A DNA stretch of 64,000 nt from Terrisporobacter petrolearius. Lineage in GTDB: Bacteria > Bacillota > Clostridia > Peptostreptococcales > Peptostreptococcaceae. Where the stretch lies: positions 124,001 to 188,000 of the forward strand of contig NZ_JAHZMO010000002.1 in the NCBI RefSeq assembly GCF_020748185.1. Reading direction: 5' to 3'. Below are positions 35,251 to 44,691 of the stretch, piece after piece; within the stretch, counting starts at the first letter, position 1; each line of letters begins with the position of its first letter. Made by a program: the position numbers and the translations under genes. The notes beneath the pieces are model-generated. The model worked only from the letters and a program-made list of their open reading frames with translations. It did no database searches and had not been told where the DNA came from.

Positions 35251-36375
35251 TTATATATTTTTTTCAAAAGTTGCTGCTACTTCTTTTAAAGTATTTGTTA
35301 TATCAATATGTTGAGGACAGCTACCTTCACATTTTTTACATTCTATACAGTCAGATGCCTTTCCATAAGTTTTTGCGTAGTTACCATAATACACTCCCTG
35401 AGTAGAGAACCCCTTATTATCAGATTGTTTTTCTGCATTATAAAGAGCAAAGTAATTTGGTATTGGAATATTTTTAGGACATCCTTCTACACAATATTGA
35501 CACGCAGTACAAGGTACAGTTATTGATTCATTTATCATTTCTACTGCTTTGTTTATAATATTTAACTCTTTATTATCTAAGGGTTGGAAGTTTTTCATAT
35601 ATGATGTATTGTCTAATAATTGCTCCATAGATGACATACCGCTTAGTACCATCATTACATTCTCGTGACTTGCTGCAAATCTTATTGCCCAAGATGGTAC
35701 AGACTTATCTGCATGATAATCTTTAAATAGCTTTTCTACTGACTCTGGCACTTTTGCCAATGTTCCGCCTTTTACTGGTTCCATACCAATTACTGGTTTA
35801 TTATGCTTTGTAGCTATCTCGTAGCATTTTCTAGATTGTATACTTTCATTATCCCAGTCTATATAGTTTAATTGTAATTGAACAAAATCTACTTCTGGAT
35901 GAGCTGTTAATATTTCTTCTAGTAAGTTTGCATTATCATGGAATGAAAATCCTGCACTTTTTATTTTGCCTTCTTCCTTTTTCTTTTGAACAAATTCAAA
36001 TACATTAAATTTTTTGGCTATTTCATAATGTGAAACTCCTAAATTATGTATTAAGTAATAATCAAAATAATCTACTCCACATTTTTCTAATTGTTCATTA
36101 AATATTCTTTCTAAATCTTCTTCTTTCTTTAGAAATATTGTTGGCATTTTTGTAGCTAGTGTAAAACTTTCTCTAGGATGACGTTTTACTAATGTTTCTC
36201 TTATGACTGTTTCACTTATAAAGTTGTGATACATATATGCTGTATCAAAGTAAGTAAATCCCCTCTCTAAAAATGTATCTACCATTTTATTTACTTCTTC
36301 GTAGTCCACAGTTGTTGGATCTTCACTATTTGTTAGGGGTAATCTCATATACCCGAATCCTAGTTTTTTACTCAT
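35251..36375 (-). CDS. Aldo/keto reductase with C-terminal 4Fe-4S domain
   Basis: 374 residues. The AKR barrel covers about 1-280: [10 protein letters not shown], catalytic-type [10 protein letters not shown] (Asp/Tyr) near 40, YYLIHNLG (His) near 110, and [20 protein letters not shown]. The last 90 residues carry two ferredoxin-type clusters, [18 protein letters not shown] and [17 protein letters not shown]. This is the clostridial class of ferredoxin-coupled AKR. Redox partner and substrate unknown. AAGGAG precedes the ATG. Monocistronic. Confidence 0.9.
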   Translation of the reverse strand: MSKKLGFGYMRLPLTNSEDPTTVDYEEVNKMVDTFLERGFTYFDTAYMYHNFISETVIRETLVKRHPRESFTLATKMPTIFLKKEEDLERIFNEQLEKCGVDYFDYYLIHNLGVSHYEIAKKFNVFEFVQKKKEEGKIKSAGFSFHDNANLLEEILTAHPEVDFVQLQLNYIDWDNESIQSRKCYEIATKHNKPVIGMEPVKGGTLAKVPESVEKLFKDYHADKSVPSWAIRFAASHENVMMVLSGMSSMEQLLDNTSYMKNFQPLDNKELNIINKAVEMINESITVPCTACQYCVEGCPKNIPIPNYFALYNAEKQSDNKGFSTQGVYYGNYAKTYGKASDCIECKKCEGSCPQHIDITNTLKEVAATFEKNI

Positions 36376-36480
36376 AGTATACTCCTTTTTATAAACATAT
36401 TTTTGGTAAATTTTTCATTTCCTTATATTTATATCCTAGCACTTGGAGTTAACTTTAAGTCAACTATTTTTGACTGATTT

Positions 36481-36621
36481 TTATTTTTGCTTATATCTAC
36501 TCTTTAATTCTTTGTATATATCTAGAAATTCCTTTATTATAATATAAAATGATACAATAATAATTATAAAAATTCCAATTATTAGAGCAATGGAGATAAA
36601 TACGTTTAAAGTGTCTATAAT
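36481..36621 (-). CDS. Small membrane ORF with possible ATT start
   Basis: 46-codon frame, read from an ATT at 36619-36621 that overlaps the stop of the gene upstream. It encodes one hydrophobic helix (VFISIALIIGIFIIIIVSFY) and a basic tail (FLDIYKELKSRYKQK). There is no in-frame ATG, GTG or TTG near its beginning, but GAAAGGA lies 6 bases before the ATT. It may be translated by coupling or may have lost its start. Low certainty. Confidence 0.35.
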   Translation of the reverse strand: MIDTLNVFISIALIIGIFIIIIVSFYIIIKEFLDIYKELKSRYKQK

Positions 36622-36848
36622 TATTCATCCTTTCTATAACTATATTTTTTATATGTATATATTAATTGTATCAAATACACAGATATTAATAATACCGTTG
36701 CTATCGTCTTCAATATTTTATTAAAATCGGATTCCCAAACTATAACCAATGAAATAATTAAAACTGGAGTCATCCATAATGTTCTAATAAATTTGCGCCT
36801 GTAGCTTAAGTTCCAATATATTAACTCAAATCCTTTATCTTTCTTCAT
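36621..36848 (-). CDS. Small membrane protein, 75 residues
   Basis: Not recognised. Two membrane helices (TLWMTPVLIISLVIVW at about 19-34 and TIATVLLISVYLIQLIYTY at about 48-66), Lys/Arg-rich at both ends, so both termini should be cytoplasmic. AGAGGGAA precedes the ATG. Coupled to a possible 46-codon membrane ORF downstream. Confidence 0.65.
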   Translation of the reverse strand: MKKDKGFELIYWNLSYRRKFIRTLWMTPVLIISLVIVWESDFNKILKTIATVLLISVYLIQLIYTYKKYSYRKDE

Positions 36849-36919
36849 AAACAGTTCCCTCTAATTAAAAATATAATAACACCTAGAAGATTATTTAATA
36901 TATACATCTTATACTGAAA

Positions 36920-37095
36920 AATAATCACCCCAATAAAATATACCATGCTTAGTAATAACCCAACTATCCCACATCATCTGTGTAAGCGGTTCCAATGGAT
37001 ATTCATCAACACAATAATAGCATAAATTTTCCTGCACAATATATTTCTTACTAAATCGTTAGGTTATTTTATATTAAATAGTCAAATTTATAATC
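36920..37095 (-). pseudogene. Deleted copy of the 37.6-38.1 kb gene and its upstream region
   Basis: 36920-37001 is nearly identical to the end of the 116-residue gene at 37632, and 36995-37095 continues as the DNA upstream of that gene (38024-38130). The two halves meet at a 7-base ATGGATA that occurs at both positions in the intact copy (37718-37724 and 38024-38030), so about 306 bases were lost. Only the last codons of the gene remain. The rest of the gap to 37378 holds a dispersed repeat and a terminator. Confidence 0.8.
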
Positions 37096-37102
37096 TATTC
37101 AA

Positions 37103-37327
37103 AATAAAAAATTCGCTTCCCTCATGTCGCCAACGAGATGCCTTTGAGCAACGTGTTGGCGAATCATTTTGCTATCGCTTTAAGCCACTGCGTGGGCGCT
37201 ATGAAATTTCAGGCAACGACCTTGCTCAAAAATACATTTTTTACATTTCCTAAATGACTTGATATAACTTAATTCCAGAGTTTATCAACAGCGTAAACTT
37301 AACTATAATTTTCTTAAATGTAAAAAA
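37103..37327. repeat. Dispersed repeat A, copy 1
   Basis: About 225 bases related to 48131-48300. The 5' part (AAAAAATTCGCTT, then CATGTCGCCAACGAGATGCC) is GC-richer than its surroundings. The 3' part of about 95 bases is bounded by inverted TTTTTTACATTT and AAATGTAAAAAA and holds CCAGAGTTTATCAACAGCGT. Copy 1 has about 50 extra bases in the middle. No coding function; a small non-autonomous element or structured RNA is possible. Confidence 0.75.
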
Positions 37328-37354
37328 AGAAGGAGCATAGCCCCAACCTCTTTT
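37321..37354 (-). terminator. Probable terminator after the 55-residue membrane protein
   Basis: GC-containing imperfect hairpin (about 37328-37353) followed on the minus strand by seven T, placed 25 bases past the stop at 37379. It overlaps the end of repeat A. Confidence 0.65.
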
Positions 37355-37378
37355 GTTTGTAATATATAGATATTTTAA

Positions 37379-37546
37379 TTATCTACTTTCTAAATTATTA
37401 ACTTTTTTCTCTAAATTAGAGATTCTACTGTTTACTAATTCCTTATTTTTTCTGTGGTTTTTAATAAATCCATATATGGCAATAGGAATCAGTATGTATA
37501 GTATTGTATTAAATATTTGAAAGAAAAATTCATATGATATGGCCAA
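37379..37546 (-). CDS. Small membrane protein with coiled-coil tail, 55 residues
   Basis: Starts at TTG (37546), 7 bases after AAGGGGG. It encodes one membrane helix (FNTILYILIPIAIYGFI) and a short heptad-like tail (VNSRISNLEKKVNNLESR) typical of trimeric or dimeric coiled coils. Not recognised, but start, ribosome-binding site and terminator make it a real gene. Confidence 0.65.
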   Translation of the reverse strand: MAISYEFFFQIFNTILYILIPIAIYGFIKNHRKNKELVNSRISNLEKKVNNLESR

Positions 37547-37631
37547 AAATCCACCCCCTTGTAGATATTCAATTATTCATCATATTTTTTATATAATTAC
37601 TAATTTAAACTATAGATTTTACGATTATCTA

Positions 37632-37982
37632 TTAGACTAAATAATATTCGCCCCAATAAAATATACCATGCTTAGTAATAACCCAACTATCCCACGGCGT
37701 CTGTGTAAGTGGTTCCAATGGATAATCTATCAAATCATATACTGTTTGATCACCTTCTATTACAGCTTCTGGCGGTCTCCTACAACTTTCATAATCTACC
37801 TTTAAATTTATTGATAATAAAAGTAAATCTTCTCTTCCTTTTAAAGTCGTTTCATGTGACGTAAATGCTTGTCTAAGTACTGCAAACCTCAATGCCCCTA
37901 CTGGTGTTAAAAATATATAAAATAGTAATCCTACTACTAAAACTATTGGAATTGCTATCTTATACTTAGTTTTCTTTTTCAA
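37632..37982 (-). CDS. Membrane-anchored hypothetical protein, 116 residues
   Basis: Not recognised. Likely TTG start at 37982, 8 bases after AAGGAG. One N-terminal membrane helix (AIPIVLVVGLLFYIFLTPVG), then an extracellular domain of about 80 residues ending with TPWDSWVITKHGIFYWGEYY. A deleted copy lies just downstream at 36920-37095, so this locus has been duplicated. The 340 bases upstream hold no gene that I can see. Confidence 0.65.
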   Translation of the reverse strand: MKKKTKYKIAIPIVLVVGLLFYIFLTPVGALRFAVLRQAFTSHETTLKGREDLLLLSINLKVDYESCRRPPEAVIEGDQTVYDLIDYPLEPLTQTPWDSWVITKHGIFYWGEYYLV

Positions 37983-38323
37983 AATATTCAACTCCTTAAA
38001 ATTAACTAATTATCCAATCTTTTATGGATATTCATCAACACAATAATAGCACAAACTTTCCTGCACAATACATTTCTTACTGAATCGTTAGGTTATTCTA
38101 TATTAAAAAATCAAATTTATAGAATAAAAATTTCACCATTTTTACTTTCTAAGGTACAAACAACATGATGTACATATACAAATGAAGGTAATTCTTCAAA
38201 ATGATCTTGTTCTTTTGCTTTTAAATATAACTTCTATCAAATATACATAATTTCATATCACCTTAAAATTTTTTTCCTATTTAAATCTTCTTTTTTTAGA
38301 ATCTTTTAAAGGTATTAATTAAA

Positions 38324-38935
38324 TCATATTAGAGTATACATGGCTATAATAGACGCACATAGATTAGCACACCCATGAAGCAACCAACTTGGTACTATTG
38401 AACCTTTGGATAATCCTTCATCAATATATCCCATTAAACATCCAGCTGTCCCTGTAATCAAAATAATAAGTACTGCTCCACCTATACCTGCTATTGAAAC
38501 AAACATTGCCCCATGCAAAAGTCCAAATAGTACACCTTGTGCTAAATTTCCAGTTTTTAGCCCAAATTTATTTATTAACCTTTTACCTATAAATCCTCTA
38601 AAAAATATTTCTTCTGACAGCCCTGTTGTTACAAAGGAATATATAAGTGCTGGTATCAACGCACTTGTACCTTGACCTACAAATTGAGACGTTGCCATTT
38701 TAGATTGTGATACTAGATTAGGAATAATAAAAATTGCTGGCATTAATAACAATATTATGGTTAAAATAAATATTAATATGATTTTTTTCTTATCTTCTGT
38801 TTCAATTTTCTTTAAACCTATCCATTCAAAAAACCCACTTGTTTTTCTGGCTGTACTTGACCACCAAATCAATGGAATTACTGAGAATATAGCTACTTGT
38901 AAAATTCCATTAATAATAAAATTAACTGTATTCAT
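38324..38935 (-). CDS. CPBP family intramembrane protease
   Basis: 203 residues, about six membrane helices. The CAAX-protease/bacteriocin-processing motifs are present: GLSEEIFFRGFIGKRL (EExxxR) near 105 and FGLLHGAMF (FxxxH) near 137, with GYIDEGLSKGSIVPSWLLHG as the third conserved region. Metal ligands look intact. GGGGGC precedes the ATG. It lies just downstream of a GNAT gene. In Gram-positives these proteins often give immunity to or process peptides; the substrate here is unknown. Confidence 0.87.
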   Translation of the reverse strand: MNTVNFIINGILQVAIFSVIPLIWWSSTARKTSGFFEWIGLKKIETEDKKKIILIFILTIILLLMPAIFIIPNLVSQSKMATSQFVGQGTSALIPALIYSFVTTGLSEEIFFRGFIGKRLINKFGLKTGNLAQGVLFGLLHGAMFVSIAGIGGAVLIILITGTAGCLMGYIDEGLSKGSIVPSWLLHGCANLCASIIAMYTLI

Positions 38936-38955
38936 TTTTTTTTGCCCCCTATAAA

Positions 38956-39486
38956 TTATAAATATATGTAATATCTTTGAATTTTTTCTTTATTATCCAT
39001 ATCTTCTGAATGGAGTATTCCACCATTATTCAATATTGTTTTTGCTGAATAAATATTATCTTTCGAACATGTTATCAAAACTTTATCAATATTTAGAGTT
39101 TCTTTGCAATATTTAAGAGCCAGAGATAGCATTTTAGTAGCATATCCTTTATTTCTTTCAGAAGGCTTTATATAATATGCAATGTGTCCACCTCTAAATT
39201 TTAGACTATCAGTTAATCTATGACGAATTGATACACTTCCCATAATATGATTCTTACTTTCATCAACCATCCATAAAACACTCTCGGGCACCCAGCCATT
39301 AGATAGATTTATTCCCTTTTGTCTATTAGTTAAAGTTATAATATCCCTGTCAATAGTATCATTTGTTGAAATAGGAATACAGTACTCAAATCCATTAGCC
39401 TGTATATCTTTTTCACATTCTTTTATAAAATCTAAATACTGAAGTTTATATTTATGATCTGGTAAAACAAGTTTTAACTTTTCCAT
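38956..39486 (-). CDS. GNAT family N-acetyltransferase
   Basis: 176 residues from the ATG at 39486, which lies after GGAGG; an in-frame start 17 codons earlier has no such site. The acetyl-CoA loop is AYYIKPSERNKGYATKMLSL near 105, and VLITCSKDNIYSAKTI with NNGGILHSE is the C-terminal motif. Resembles the YjaB/YitI-like branch. The acceptor is unknown. 20 bases separate it from the CPBP protease gene, so they may be co-transcribed. Confidence 0.87.
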   Translation of the reverse strand: MEKLKLVLPDHKYKLQYLDFIKECEKDIQANGFEYCIPISTNDTIDRDIITLTNRQKGINLSNGWVPESVLWMVDESKNHIMGSVSIRHRLTDSLKFRGGHIAYYIKPSERNKGYATKMLSLALKYCKETLNIDKVLITCSKDNIYSAKTILNNGGILHSEDMDNKEKIQRYYIYL

Positions 39487-39625
39487 ACTAATACCTCCAA
39501 TCTCTATTTTAGCTCCAACAGGTAAGTTGAATTTCACTTCACTATGTAGTAAAGTTCTGTATTATATATGCAAAAATGATAAGATACAATCACAATTATT
39601 ATGTATTAGTGATATTAACACAAAA

Positions 39626-39671
39626 AACATAACAGTTATAAAAATCCTATTAATCAAATAACTGTTATGTT
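39626..39671 (-). terminator. Terminator after murJ
   Basis: Perfect 14-bp stem (39626-39639 with 39658-39671), A and T runs on either side, 10 bases past the murJ stop. Confidence 0.85.
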
Positions 39672-39680
39672 CTTTTTTCT

Positions 39681-41204
39681 TTATTTTATTATTTTAGATT
39701 TAACTATATCAATAACATAATCAGTTGAATCAACTTTTAAAATTAATACGATTATACTATATGCAATTGCTCCTATCCCAACAGAAACTGCCAATGCTAA
39801 AAATTCACTAATTAAAGATATTTTTGCAAATAATTTTAATACTATAAAGGCCATTACACATGATGCTGCAAATGTTTTTAGGAGTGTTGTGAAAATACTC
39901 ATTGCATTAAACTTTCCTATTTTCTTTCGAAGTTGAATCATTAAAAAACATACAGCTACTATTGCAGCCAGGCTTGAACCTAAGGCCAGTCCTGAAACTT
40001 TCATTGTTTGAATCAATATTAGATTAAATATAATATTACATATAACACAGAGTATACTGTTTTTCATTGGGATTTTAGTATCTTGTAAAGAGTAAAATAT
40101 CCTTACTAGAACGTCTCTCATTCCACTTGCAACCATACCTATCGCATAGCAGGATAATACTTGGGCTGTTATAATAGTTGCAGTTGGATCAAAAGCACCT
40201 CTTTCAAAAACTATTTTTACTATAGGTTCAGATAATATAAATGCACCAACAGAAATAGGCATGGTTATTAATATAACTGAATTTACAGATTTACATAATG
40301 TAATCTTTAGTTGTTTTAAATTTTTATTTGAGCCTAGTTTAGTAAATATGGGATACATTACTGTTGTTATGGAAGCAACAAACACTCCTATTACAAATAT
40401 ATTTAATTTATATGCAAAACTCAATGCTGCTACAGATCCTGTAGGTAAAAAAGATGATAGATTTTTATCTACCAAACTGTTTATTTGATATGCTGATGCA
40501 CCTACTAATATGGGACCTATAGCTAAACCCATTTGTTTTACATGTTTATCAAGTAAATTTATATTAAATTTGTATCGAAATCCTTTTTTATAGCAAAATG
40601 GAATCAAAAATACCATTTGAACAAAAAATGCAAATACAGTTCCATATGCCAAAATTTCCATGCCAAACCTTTTACTAAGCAAAACAGCTATTATTATAGA
40701 AATATTATATGGAATTGGCATTAATCCTGTAACTAGGAAATAGTCATGTATTTCCAAATATGCTTTTAGTACGTATGTTATACATACTAAGCCTACAGAA
40801 AACAAAATAATTCTTGTTAATTGCATTGTAAGTTGGAGTTTTTCTCCATTAAAACCGAATGCAAATAATTTAACTAGTGGTTCTGTGAAAAACCAGCCTA
40901 AAACTACTACGATAAATGATATTAGAAATATAATGTTTATAATATTACTTGTAAACTTTAAAGCTTTTTGTCTTCCTTCTTTCCCTTCTACCTCCGTGTA
41001 GATTGGCATATATGTACTTTGAATAGCAACGCCTAGCAATGCTATAAAGGCCACTGTTATAATATTCAACGCCATAAAATATGACTCAGCTATAACACCT
41101 ATACCGTATACATATCCAATAGCCTGATCTCTTAATAATCCAACAACTTTTGATATTATTGTAGCAATAAATAATATAGATGCTGATTTTACTGCTTTAG
41201 ACAT
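39681..41204 (-). CDS. murJ: Lipid II flippase MurJ/MviN family
   Basis: 507 residues from the ATG at 41204 (GAGG 7 bases before it); a longer frame to 41252 is not supported. Fourteen hydrophobic helices. SILFIATIISKVVGLLRDQA at the N-terminus and the central conserved YKLNIFVIGVFVASITTVMYP and RGAFDPTATIITAQVL match MviN/MurJ. Moves lipid-linked peptidoglycan precursor across the membrane. Clostridia often carry several paralogues, so a role in sporulation or polysaccharide export is possible. Monocistronic. Confidence 0.88.
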   Translation of the reverse strand: MSKAVKSASILFIATIISKVVGLLRDQAIGYVYGIGVIAESYFMALNIITVAFIALLGVAIQSTYMPIYTEVEGKEGRQKALKFTSNIINIIFLISFIVVVLGWFFTEPLVKLFAFGFNGEKLQLTMQLTRIILFSVGLVCITYVLKAYLEIHDYFLVTGLMPIPYNISIIIAVLLSKRFGMEILAYGTVFAFFVQMVFLIPFCYKKGFRYKFNINLLDKHVKQMGLAIGPILVGASAYQINSLVDKNLSSFLPTGSVAALSFAYKLNIFVIGVFVASITTVMYPIFTKLGSNKNLKQLKITLCKSVNSVILITMPISVGAFILSEPIVKIVFERGAFDPTATIITAQVLSCYAIGMVASGMRDVLVRIFYSLQDTKIPMKNSILCVICNIIFNLILIQTMKVSGLALGSSLAAIVAVCFLMIQLRKKIGKFNAMSIFTTLLKTFAASCVMAFIVLKLFAKISLISEFLALAVSVGIGAIAYSIIVLILKVDSTDYVIDIVKSKIIK

Positions 41205-41453
41205 ATAGCTACCTCTTTTCATATTAGTTATTTTCGTATAATAATTTTTCACATTTTAATACAAATTGAAGACTTATTATAGCACCTTATTAATTGTAGG
41301 TAACTTTTCTTATTATTTCAACTTACGATTTAGTTATAAATGGTATAATTTTCCTAGAAAACTATACTATTTGCATTATGGTTTTTCTATTTTTAGAACT
41401 TTTTAGTAGAAGGGTTTTTAGCTATAATATATGCATTAGTTTTTATTATATTT

Positions 41454-41912
41454 ATGCCTATACTAACTATAATCCATGAAATGGGTCATGCTATTCCAGC
41501 CTTAATATTTACTAGTGGTGAAGTTATCGTTAATATTGGAAATTCTAATTGCAAAAAGCAAATAAAAATTAATAGACTAACAATAAATATTAATGGGTAT
41601 AAGTCTTTGGCAGATATATCTTATGGTTATATCAATTGGAAACCTATAGATAGTAAATTAAAATCAATTCTAGTTTTTGCAGGCGGACCAGTATCATCTT
41701 TATTTATTTCATTATTATCATTTTTATATTTAAAAAATACAAACTTATTATATCTACCAATGATAATATTTAATGCTATATCGATGTTTAGCTTTGTGCA
41801 ATTCATGTCGACAATGCTACCAATTAAATATAAAAATAGGCCATACAATGGACTTACAAGTGATGGATACAAAATATTACAATTGTTAAAAATGACTGAT
41901 TATAATAAATAA
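41454..41912 (+). CDS. M50-like membrane metalloprotease family protein, start uncertain
   Basis: 152 residues from the first ATG. HEMGHAIPALIFTSG near the N-terminus carries the HExxH zinc site, and FAGGPVSSLFISLLSFLYL resembles the M50 (site-2 protease) NPG-like region. Three further hydrophobic segments. There is no ribosome-binding site at this ATG. The open frame continues about 24 codons upstream with another hydrophobic segment (EGFLAIIYALVFIIF) but has no usual start codon, so the gene may be 5'-damaged or use a rare start. Transcribed opposite to both neighbours. Confidence 0.6.
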   Translation: MPILTIIHEMGHAIPALIFTSGEVIVNIGNSNCKKQIKINRLTININGYKSLADISYGYINWKPIDSKLKSILVFAGGPVSSLFISLLSFLYLKNTNLLYLPMIIFNAISMFSFVQFMSTMLPIKYKNRPYNGLTSDGYKILQLLKMTDYNK

Positions 41913-41930
41913 ATTTTATAGAATATCAGT

Positions 41931-42134
41931 CTATTGTTTTTTCTCTAATTCTTCAACCCTATACCTTGTATAATCTAATTCATGAGTTATAGTTCTCACT
42001 TGATGTTCTAATTCAATTATTTGATGACTCAAATATATAAATCCCCCAGCTACTGCAATAAGTAAAATTAAAAATGCAATCATTTGTCTTTGCATTATTT
42101 TTATAATCTCATCTTTATCTATCTCTTTTTCCAT
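41931..42134 (-). CDS. Small membrane protein with coiled coil, 67 residues
   Basis: One membrane helix (MIAFLILLIAVAGGFIYL, about 18-35) between an acidic N-terminus and a C-terminal heptad region (QIIELEHQVRTITHELDYTR). The start overlaps the last base of the upstream YcxB-like gene, so translation is coupled and the proteins may interact. Not recognised. Confidence 0.7.
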   Translation of the reverse strand: MEKEIDKDEIIKIMQRQMIAFLILLIAVAGGFIYLSHQIIELEHQVRTITHELDYTRYRVEELEKKQ

Positions 42135-42670
42135 TAGTTTCTCTCCTTATATTTTTTTATCATGTCATTTATTACTTTTATAAAATCTTCCTTTTCATCT
42201 CTCAGAACACTAAGAGGAACATATGCACATAATATATTTTCACTCGATACTATACCAATAATATTTTCATCCATCATTATATCCTTTATGTACTCTACAC
42301 TTGTAACTTTAACAGATGATGCGCCATGAAGTAAGAATTCATTGTCTTTTATTTCAAATATTCTTTTGGCATATATTATATCCGGATTCTTTTTTGCCAT
42401 TATTTTAGCAAAAATTTTTGGGTTAGTTGATAATACACGATTTGATAATATAATAGATGAAAAAATAAATACAGCACCTACAACTATTATAAATATATTG
42501 CATAAAAGTTTCAGTTCTAATAATCTTAGTATTAAGCTTATGCATATGTAAATTAATGCAAATCTTATTATAAGTTTTTTATCAATTAGGCTTTTTCCTT
42601 CCATTAATTTAAAGTTCATTTTTAAATAAGATACATAATCATCAAAACTAAATTCATATTCGTACTTCAT
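42134..42670 (-). CDS. YcxB-like membrane protein
   Basis: 178 residues. Organisation of YcxB-type proteins: an N-terminal cytoplasmic segment (YEFSFDDYVSYLKMNF), two membrane helices (about 48-90), and a C-terminal PH-like domain with RIFEIKDNEFLLHGASSVKV and CAYVPLSVLRDEKEDFIKVI. AAAGGGAGAG precedes the ATG. It is followed by a 67-residue membrane/coiled-coil protein with which it is translationally coupled. Function unknown. Confidence 0.65.
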   Translation of the reverse strand: MKYEYEFSFDDYVSYLKMNFKLMEGKSLIDKKLIIRFALIYICISLILRLLELKLLCNIFIIVVGAVFIFSSIILSNRVLSTNPKIFAKIMAKKNPDIIYAKRIFEIKDNEFLLHGASSVKVTSVEYIKDIMMDENIIGIVSSENILCAYVPLSVLRDEKEDFIKVINDMIKKYKERN

Positions 42671-42727
42671 AATACTCTCCCTTTTTTTCAGATTTAATAT
42701 TTCTGGTACTTATATATAAAAGTATTA

Positions 42728-44227
42728 TTATATTGTTGATTGTGATTTTGCCCATGTTTTCCCATTATCTTTTGACTCGTATAGTACTCCTTTATCTCCT
42801 TTATAGTCACCATCTTGACCTTGTCCTGCAATCATCTTTAATACTCCACCTTCTTTGTAAGGCACAGTTGGAAAATCAAAAATACTTGTAGTAAGGCCAC
42901 CTTCTAACTCTTCTTCCTCTTGATTAAATTCTACCATTTTAAAGGTTTTTCCACCGTTTTCACTACGATATAGGGTTGCACTATCACCAGATTTATTTAC
43001 AGTAACTACAAATCCAAGTTTTTCATTTATAAAGTTTATACCGTATATACTTCCAACAGCATCTCCAAAAGGGTTTTCATTTATTTTTTCCCATGTAACG
43101 CCACCATCAGTAGTTTTTATTAATTCATAAAAAATACTTCCAAGAGCTGCATCCACAGGATTTAGTTTATATCCTATTTTATCTGATAAGTAAAATTTCT
43201 CTTTACTTGATTCATTAGGATTATTGAATTCATCAGGTTTTTCTTCTTCCTTATTAGGATTTTCTCCAGGAAGAATGTTTTGACTTTTACTCCAGTTAGT
43301 GTCATTTATTAAATTATACCTAAAAGGCGTTATCTCTTCTTTCTTATTTGGAATGTATAAAGATACGCTATACCCAGTTATTTCTCCACTAAATTCTTCT
43401 AAATACATGTTGTATATATCTTCTAGCTTAAGTTCATGACCATCTTCATAAATATTTATTAGCCCTGTTGTATTATATACCCAGCTTCTTTTTCCACTAT
43501 AAAGTAGCCCATATTCTTTTTCATTATTTTTCAAGTAGGATTTTTTTATATTAATTGCTCTTACTGTTTCTACTAAAGGATCTAATAACTTGTCTTCAGT
43601 GTAGTCACCATTTACTACTCCATCAAGTCTTAGAGTCATTTTATTTGATTTGTTGTCATAAGTTATCAGGTAACTCTTCTCCTGTCCATCTTTATTTTTA
43701 CCATAAACAAAGGCGTATAAATCTGTAATTTTTCCATCAGAGTTAAACTGTAGCTGAAACTCATTGCTCATGTATAATTTCTTTGGTAGAGGATATTTTT
43801 CATTTATATCATTAAAAATTCCTGCCACACCATATTTGTAAAAATTATTGTGTTCAAATTCAACACTTCTTTCTGTTTTTGCTCTAAGTATTAACCATGA
43901 AAGTTTTCCACCAAAATTTACTGAGCTTTTGTATATGTTGTATCCATAGAATGACGTAATTGCAATTATTAATGCTATAGATGTGTATTTCCAAGGTTTT
44001 GATGTTGCTAGCTTGCTTAGATTGCCCTTCTTATTTTTTATAATTTTAATAGATGTAATTACAATAACAAGTATAAAAAATACAGTTAATAGTATTAATA
44101 TTTGAAGATTGTAATTATGTCTTCCATATTTGCAAATTTCAGCTAGTTTATAAAAGAAAAAACCATATGCTATAAGCAGTATTGGATTTGTTATTAGTGA
44201 TACTAGTATTTGTTTTAGTTTGTTCAT
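42728..44227 (-). CDS. Membrane protein with C-terminal BNR/Asp-box repeats
   Basis: 499 residues. Three hydrophobic segments at the N-terminus (about 8-23, 40-60 and 78-98) anchor the protein. The long remainder should be extracellular and ends in three Asp-box-like repeats, IKTTDGGVTWEKI, YRSENGGKTFKM and YESKDNGKTWAKS, typical of beta-propeller surface or sialidase-like domains. Sialidase active-site residues are not obvious, so I assign only the fold. GAAAAGAGG precedes the ATG. Confidence 0.75.
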   Translation of the reverse strand: MNKLKQILVSLITNPILLIAYGFFFYKLAEICKYGRHNYNLQILILLTVFFILVIVITSIKIIKNKKGNLSKLATSKPWKYTSIALIIAITSFYGYNIYKSSVNFGGKLSWLILRAKTERSVEFEHNNFYKYGVAGIFNDINEKYPLPKKLYMSNEFQLQFNSDGKITDLYAFVYGKNKDGQEKSYLITYDNKSNKMTLRLDGVVNGDYTEDKLLDPLVETVRAINIKKSYLKNNEKEYGLLYSGKRSWVYNTTGLINIYEDGHELKLEDIYNMYLEEFSGEITGYSVSLYIPNKKEEITPFRYNLINDTNWSKSQNILPGENPNKEEEKPDEFNNPNESSKEKFYLSDKIGYKLNPVDAALGSIFYELIKTTDGGVTWEKINENPFGDAVGSIYGINFINEKLGFVVTVNKSGDSATLYRSENGGKTFKMVEFNQEEEELEGGLTTSIFDFPTVPYKEGGVLKMIAGQGQDGDYKGDKGVLYESKDNGKTWAKSQSTI

Positions 44228-44365
44228 ATGTGATTCCTCTTTTCCTATGATTAAATCTATATTTGTATATCAAATTTTAGTATATTTTATAATCATAAAT
44301 TTTCTTGTTTATTTATATGATATCAAAAACATTTTCATTTCGCATTATTCATAGGTTTTGGGTAA

Positions 44366-44398
44366 AATAAAAGCTAGCCTCATGGGCTAGCTTTGTTA
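44366..44398. terminator. Hairpin terminator upstream of the BNR gene
   Basis: 10-bp stem (44370-44379 with 44385-44394) with T-rich sequence on the minus strand. Its gene is not evident; transcripts from the degenerate region at 44780-44945 or from the S41-like gene could end here. The rest of the 44228-44582 gap shows no gene. Confidence 0.6.
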
Positions 44399-44582
44399 AT
44401 TTTTTAGATATACTTCTTTAACTATATAATTAAAAAACGTTTTTATTTAGCTTAGGTCTAAAGGGTCGACATAAAACCCCATCATTATCATTATATCTAA
44501 AAATTACGATAAAAAACAGTCTTTTTCTTATAATATTTTTCATATAAAATTAAGTAAATAAAGCTTATAAGGAGAGATAGTC

Positions 44583-44681
44583 ATGAAAAAGGGAATTCTT
44601 TTATTATCGTCTGTAATCTGTGGAGTGTTTTTTGTATTTAAACTAATAAGTAATAAAAAAGATATGGCAAAAATAAAATAG
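44583..44681 (+). CDS. 32-residue hydrophobic peptide
   Basis: ATG 8 bases after AAGGAG. It encodes MKKGILLLSSVICGVFFVF and a lysine-rich tail (KLISNKKDMAKIK): one membrane helix with a basic end. The gene is followed 10 bases on by a strong terminator, so it is an independent small transcript. Size and layout resemble type I toxin peptides of clostridia, but no antisense RNA gene can be proved from sequence. Confidence 0.6.
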   Translation: MKKGILLLSSVICGVFFVFKLISNKKDMAKIK

Positions 44682-44691
44682 TATGAATAGT

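Noticed and set aside
36901-38130. Group of three homologous genes
   Set aside because: Only one intact copy exists; the other similarity is the deleted duplicate and its upstream DNA.
42728-44227. Sialidase
   Set aside because: Asp-box repeats are present but no recognisable sialidase active-site arrangement; assigned only as a BNR-repeat surface protein.
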